NCBI GenBank assembly: GCA_039029935.1
Contig: JBCCFC010000521.1
Coordinates: 1-8,959, forward strand
DNA from: G039029935 sp039029935
GTDB lineage: Bacteria; Chloroflexota; Anaerolineae; Caldilineales; Caldilineaceae
Length of the DNA stretch: 8,959 nucleotides
Direction: 5' to 3'
Numbering within the stretch: the first letter of the stretch is position 1; each line of letters begins with the position of its first letter. The notes beneath the pieces were generated by a model. The model worked only from the letters and a program-made list of their open reading frames with translations, did no database searches and was not told the origin of the DNA. The position numbers and the translations under genes are program-made. Positions 6,901-8,959 of the stretch are shown piece by piece.

Positions 6901-8513
6901 CCGACACAATCGAACTCCTTCCTGTTGGAAGCGACGCTGCAACCGAGCCGCCTATTGCCGAACCCGAAGTGGATGAAACGGCTATGGTAGAGCCAGTTTC
7001 AACTGATCAAGCGGGCGAACTCTGGGGTGTCGTGCTTCGTGCGCCAGCGGTGATTACAGGAACCCAGAAATGGATTATTGAGAGCGATGGGGGTGATGAA
7101 TGGGAAGTTGCCACCACTGCGGATACAACCTTCTGCCCAACGGTCCCAGAAGAGGATGAGGATGTGCGTATGTTTGGACTCTATCAAACAGATGGAACCT
7201 TCCTTGTCAAAGAAATGGCTCAAGATACGTTTGATGGCGGTACGTTGATTGTCGAATTGCAGTCCGGTGTGGATGTGCAGGATATTGTCAATAAATATCA
7301 TGTCGAGATTCATTCAACACTCTTTGCCAAGGAGCATATCTATGTCTTTGAGACGCCAGACCCACGCTGTATGTATATGGAAAAAGTACGCACAGAAATG
7401 GCAGCAGATACAGCACTGATCCAGAAAGTTGAACTCAACTATCGGCTTGATATCCCCATCAACGATGCTGTGCAGGCAAGCCAATATCGCATTTGGCACT
7501 GGTGGTCATCGGATAACACATCCTATATCAATCAAGATGCCTACACGCAAGTGGGCTTTAGCGAGCAATTGGTGAGTACGCCACCCAGCAACGAAGCGCA
7601 TCGCTCTATTGTGGCCGTTTTGGACACCGGGCTTGACATGTTCCATCCAGCCTGGACAAGTGGACAAGTCATCACAACAGGGCTAGACCTGATTGATTGC
7701 TCAGGTATTGTAGAGAACATTGTTAACAGCGGCATAAACAATCCAGCCAATAATGCGCCTGCCTGTGATAATCTGCCGTTGGATGATGATGCCGGATCGG
7801 CCCAAGGGCACGGAACTCATGTCGCCGGCATCATTGCCAAGATTGCACCCCACAGCAAGATTTTACCTGTGCGCGTTTTAGATGGGGCGGGGCGGGGCGA
7901 AGTCTACATTCTGGCCTATGCCATTCGCTGGGCTGTCGATCAGGGGGCTGATGTCATCAACATTAGTCTGGGCACAGGTGGTTCCTCCTTCTTACTGGAC
8001 GATGCCGTCAAATATGCCAATGATCGAGGCGTGTTGGTTGTGGCCGCAGCGGGCAACGATAACAGCAATGAACCGAGTTATCCAGCCGCACAGACCGAGG
8101 TCATTGGTGTCACCTCTGTGGATGCCAACAGCCAGAAAGCTCCCTTTGCAAACTTTGGCGAATGGGTGGACATGGCCGCCCCTGGTGTGGGCATTGTCTC
8201 GACCTTAACAACGGGTCAAGGCTCTGGGTATGGCAGTGCTGATGGTACGTCGATGTCAACACCATTTGTCAGTGCCGCCGTCGCCTTGATGCGTGAAAAA
8301 TCACCACGCACGACCAACCAAGCCTATAACAACACCTCAGCCACGACCCTGCGAAATATGCTGGAGTCCAATGGCACAATGATTCAGTCCTCATCTCAAC
8401 GAACGACAGGTTTAGGACGGCTGTTAAACATCCCACAGGCACTCAATGCCGTGATTGATTCAGGAACACCGACGCAGCGGGTGCAGGTCTTCTTGCCTTT
8501 GGTAACACGTTAG
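3999..8513 (+). CDS. Secreted S8 subtilase with ten N-terminal DUF5666-like modules
   Basis: This is a predicted extracellular subtilisin-like serine endopeptidase of about 1504 residues. From the ATG at 3999 it has an unusual 43-residue lead-in, then a Sec-type signal (Met44-Thr-Leu-Arg followed by a hydrophobic core at 48-65) with a possible cleavage site at HAQA/C near residue 89. Residues 113-1075 are ten beta-rich DUF5666-like modules joined by Asp/Glu/Thr-rich linkers. Residues 1076-1153 ('GGTLIVELQSGVDVQDIV...') resemble the fervidolysin/I9-type inhibitory prodomain. The catalytic domain has Asp1209 (AVLDTG), His1271 (GHGTHVAGI), oxyanion Asn1353 (AAGND) and Ser1418 (GTSMSTP), so the triad is complete. 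An insert of about 30 residues with two cysteines (1234, 1256) separates Asp and His. The C-terminus 'VFLPLVTR' resembles the ends of many exported Chloroflexota proteins. Starting at the ATG at 4128 would give a conventional signal peptide and 1461 residues. The gene lies downstream of the CHAT gene but is separated from it by a hairpin. The substrate is unknown. Confidence 0.92.
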   Translation: MTMFSAFSSTEKNQLPIIKSPLNLHLYPKTTQLPHHAEQTHFPMTLRVCLSLFVLLAIFAASLFVPQPQSSTSFVAQFLPRMTSVHAQACSDPNAPDACDETEEPTEDTSVALTWILGVVASTPGTADGIGEWTILDETNTLLTLRVDEHTTFDSDIPAEGQSVFFEGIDEGNNVFYAVMLGIDHIFTTMPNTVDEPDTADEPDENDASGSDETGDDEERFPDIGIGGRVQSSPNTTDGTGEWSVLDDTGVMWIITVDDGTAFDSEYGTVLPAIEQYVWVDGIYQENGSVEALFIWVDVNSEINSDETNSDETNAEESNPSFIWIGGRIQSIPDTAGGIGEWTILDDLGGMWVVIVDASTELDPEAIQALPTLEQYVSVEGLDQGNNTVQALFVKLEEQTAEESGETAPDETDIDETSPDATNPDETMATPIAIDGFVVSVPSTEDGMGEWMVQAYDGTVYTIHVDEYTIFEQGLPAEGQAIFVDGANNDNNDVYAFTIRFAEETDAADPTLDDETANTPTEEPETTVEPPFESQDLPDTTVQTEIIWLSGFVASVPNDPAGIGVWTLRDDGGNVWTIEADASTLFEEGLPGVDARIFVEGYPTSETEFYAQRIGFEHWYDTDVDEWVWVSGFVESAPTNEDGVGTWVLTIQGEFYIRDTTITDGQSLSIEATTETYFYPTKPVEGQAVSVQGYVKSGEDTVYVDTIGFMPEFFDGILKSRPEDGIGTWVVDVYTILDEDNPDVESQLGTVERTIEVTEETAFDFELMPAVNQHITIHGYSAQTFNSDSTSDAIIAIHIGAAREGFSGVVEERPTDLSGVGEWVIQDDYNGRHTFEVNEETEFPQGVPEQGDSIYVEAYAQQTSAQETTRRYVALLVDKIDAINVEEDAQGYNRTENWIEFEGVVQADSGSEDKTGIWVMLDNPNDTDNQTVRNVLVDDIDVFKLGFPATGDSVFVAGFLRADDFVLADTIELLPVGSDAATEPPIAEPEVDETAMVEPVSTDQAGELWGVVLRAPAVITGTQKWIIESDGGDEWEVATTADTTFCPTVPEEDEDVRMFGLYQTDGTFLVKEMAQDTFDGGTLIVELQSGVDVQDIVNKYHVEIHSTLFAKEHIYVFETPDPRCMYMEKVRTEMAADTALIQKVELNYRLDIPINDAVQASQYRIWHWWSSDNTSYINQDAYTQVGFSEQLVSTPPSNEAHRSIVAVLDTGLDMFHPAWTSGQVITTGLDLIDCSGIVENIVNSGINNPANNAPACDNLPLDDDAGSAQGHGTHVAGIIAKIAPHSKILPVRVLDGAGRGEVYILAYAIRWAVDQGADVINISLGTGGSSFLLDDAVKYANDRGVLVVAAAGNDNSNEPSYPAAQTEVIGVTSVDANSQKAPFANFGEWVDMAAPGVGIVSTLTTGQGSGYGSADGTSMSTPFVSAAVALMREKSPRTTNQAYNNTSATTLRNMLESNGTMIQSSSQRTTGLGRLLNIPQALNAVIDSGTPTQRVQVFLPLVTR
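4908..4952 (+). repeat. 15-bp tandem units (NSDET) in a subtilase linker
   Basis: Three in-frame 15-base units encode NSDET, NSDET and NAEES between beta modules 2 and 3, preceded by a shortened unit (NSEI, 4896-4907). The units have diverged at the third codon positions. They form a short acidic hinge. Confidence 0.7.
5208..5282 (+). repeat. 15-bp tandem units (PDETx) in a subtilase linker
   Basis: Five in-frame 15-base units encode SGETA, PDETD, IDETS, PDATN and PDETM between beta modules 3 and 4. The shared core is (c)gatga(a/g)ac(t/c). The period and reading phase match those of the repeats in the CHAT gene. The linker is acidic and probably extended. Confidence 0.75.
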
Positions 8514-8583
8514 TATTCATGGTTTGTTGAGGCATAAACCGATATATTTGTAATGGTCAACAACAGTTTGAACAATGTGACCA

Positions 8584-8627
8584 GTCCATTTTGTCATTCC
8601 TGCCTTTGCAGGAATGACAAAATAGAC
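8584..8627. terminator. Strong hairpin of the GTCATTCCTGC type (terminator or dispersed palindrome)
   Basis: The arms ATTTTGTCATTCCTGC (8588-8603) and GCAGGAATGACAAAAT (8608-8623) are exact reverse complements around the loop CTTT. Allowing one C/A mismatch extends the stem to 20 pairs (8584-8627). It lies 70 bases after the subtilase stop and could end that transcript, with the AAAAT of the stem giving a partial U-tract on either strand. Palindromes built on GTCATTCC(T/C)GC are known as dispersed repeats in many bacterial genomes, so a mobile palindromic (REP/MITE-like) origin is equally possible. Confidence 0.65.
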
Positions 8628-8831
8628 CAACTATTTATGTTTATGCTCTAGTTGAACATTACATTTTTGGAAAAAATTTGGACATTATTCAGTCTATTGG
8701 ACCAATCTAATGATCTCAATGCTTTACTCGGCTAACGTAGCCTATCGCTATTTGCTGTCTCACTTTCACTTATACCAATTGCCATGTCAACGTTCGTAAT
8801 ATCGTAGACCGTCCTTGCAGGATACTGCTGG

Positions 8832-8843
8832 CTAAATATTTAG
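8832..8843. other. 12-bp perfect palindrome CTAAATATTTAG
   Basis: The sequence equals its own reverse complement over 12 bases and lies in the AT-rich gap after the subtilase. It could be an operator for a dimeric regulator of a gene to the right, but a palindrome of this length in AT-rich DNA may also arise by chance. Confidence 0.25.
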
Positions 8844-8893
8844 TGAGAAATCAAAAAATATTGCCGAAAATAAAGTCCAATAAAGGGTGCAAG

Positions 8894-8905
8894 AAAAGGA
8901 GGTGA
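8894..8905 (+). promoter_or_regulatory. Isolated perfect Shine-Dalgarno-like sequence AAAAGGAGGTGA
   Basis: The site is fully complementary to the anti-Shine-Dalgarno end of 16S rRNA. No ATG follows before the window ends. The overlapping GTG at 8902 opens a frame of only 13 codons, ending at the TAA at 8941-8943. It may be a leader peptide site, a fragment of a lost gene, or chance. Confidence 0.25.
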
Positions 8906-8959
8906 GCCAAAAGAATATTCATATAGCGTTAGGTAGCGTATAAGGTAGCCAAACGAGAG

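Larger units (their letters stand above)
4335..7223 (+). repeat. Array of ten DUF5666-like beta modules inside the subtilase
   Basis: Ten diverged copies of about 70-90 residues share the pattern hydrophobic-x-G-x-V-x-S-x-P, then G-x-G-x-W, an alternating strand ending V-D-x-x-T-x-F, then L-P-x-x-x-Q-x-V-x-V-x-G, and a closing strand with A-x-x-I. Approximate copies: 4335-4559, 4659-4895, 4962-5192, 5292-5510, 5631-5855, 5874-6134, 6135-6404, 6405-6647, 6687-6923 and 7011-7223. This pattern matches DUF5666, a small beta-barrel-like module of unknown function found in exported proteins of Chloroflexota and others. Copies 1-5 and 9-10 are spaced by acidic linkers, while copies 5 to 8 are nearly contiguous. 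Copies 6 and 7 carry insertions in the first half, and copy 10 is the most divergent. Unit limits were set by eye. Confidence 0.75.
8514..8959. other. Intergenic region after the subtilase, no recognisable gene
   Basis: All six frames are broken by frequent stops. The longest plus-strand candidate with an ATG is 29 codons (8710-8799), with no ribosome binding site and no family I recognise. The region is richer in A and T than the genes. It holds a strong hairpin (8584-8627), a 12-bp palindrome (8832-8843) and a purine-rich Shine-Dalgarno-like site (8894-8905), and may lead into a gene beyond the right edge. Confidence 0.7.

Noticed and set aside
8710..8799. 29-codon open frame after the subtilase
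   Set aside because: It has no ribosome binding site, no recognisable family, and is short enough to occur by chance.
8726..8845. Minus-strand open stretch of about 35 codons, possible gene remnant
   Set aside because: It has no start codon in a sensible place and no family I can name, so a decayed gene cannot be supported.
8890..8910. Minus strand reads GGCTCACCTCCTTTTCT, like the 3' end of a 16S rRNA gene
   Set aside because: The match is only the anti-Shine-Dalgarno stretch. The GGAT before it is missing and the bases beyond do not continue as 16S rRNA.

Overview
The window looks like a stretch of a filamentous Chloroflexota genome (Anaerolineae, Caldilineae, Ardenticatenia or Herpetosiphon type). 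This is inferred from gene content. A very large TPR-CHAT protein sits next to a secreted subtilase carrying DUF5666-like modules, and the subtilase ends in a 'FLPLV'-type C-terminus that I associate with exported Chloroflexota proteins. A cyanobacterium or another complex multicellular bacterium cannot be excluded. There are no RNA genes, CRISPR arrays, transposases or integrases.

Layout, all on the plus strand. Bases 1-185 hold the 3' end of a gene whose product ends in a carboxypeptidase-regulatory-like beta-sandwich. A gap of about 115 bases follows, with a GCAGAG-type intergenic repeat. Bases 301-3834 encode a 1177-residue TPR-CHAT protein with an intact His/Cys dyad at its C-terminal end and low-complexity pentapeptide repeats at its N-terminus. 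The 164-base gap to the next gene holds a perfect 15-bp hairpin and, just before the next start, a good GGAGG ribosome binding site. Bases 3999-8513 encode a secreted protein of about 1504 residues. In order it has a signal peptide, ten divergent DUF5666-like beta modules separated by acidic linkers, a subtilase prodomain, and an S8 catalytic domain with a complete Asp/His/Ser triad. Bases 8514-8959 hold no convincing gene. They contain a second strong hairpin of the dispersed 'GTCATTCCTGC' type, a short palindrome, and an isolated perfect Shine-Dalgarno sequence near the right edge.

How the parts may work together: the CHAT protein should be a cytoplasmic cysteine protease sensor, with the TPR solenoid as its likely partner- or ligand-binding part. 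The subtilase should act outside the cell. The hairpin between them argues against one simple transcript, so a shared pathway is only a hypothesis. The most unusual point is the domain order of the subtilase. Its prodomain lies between the repeat array and the protease, so normal autoprocessing would split the product into a free ten-module array of about 100 kDa or more and an active protease. The two large genes also share 15-bp-period, pentapeptide-coding tandem repeats, which points to a local or genome-wide habit of expanding such linkers.
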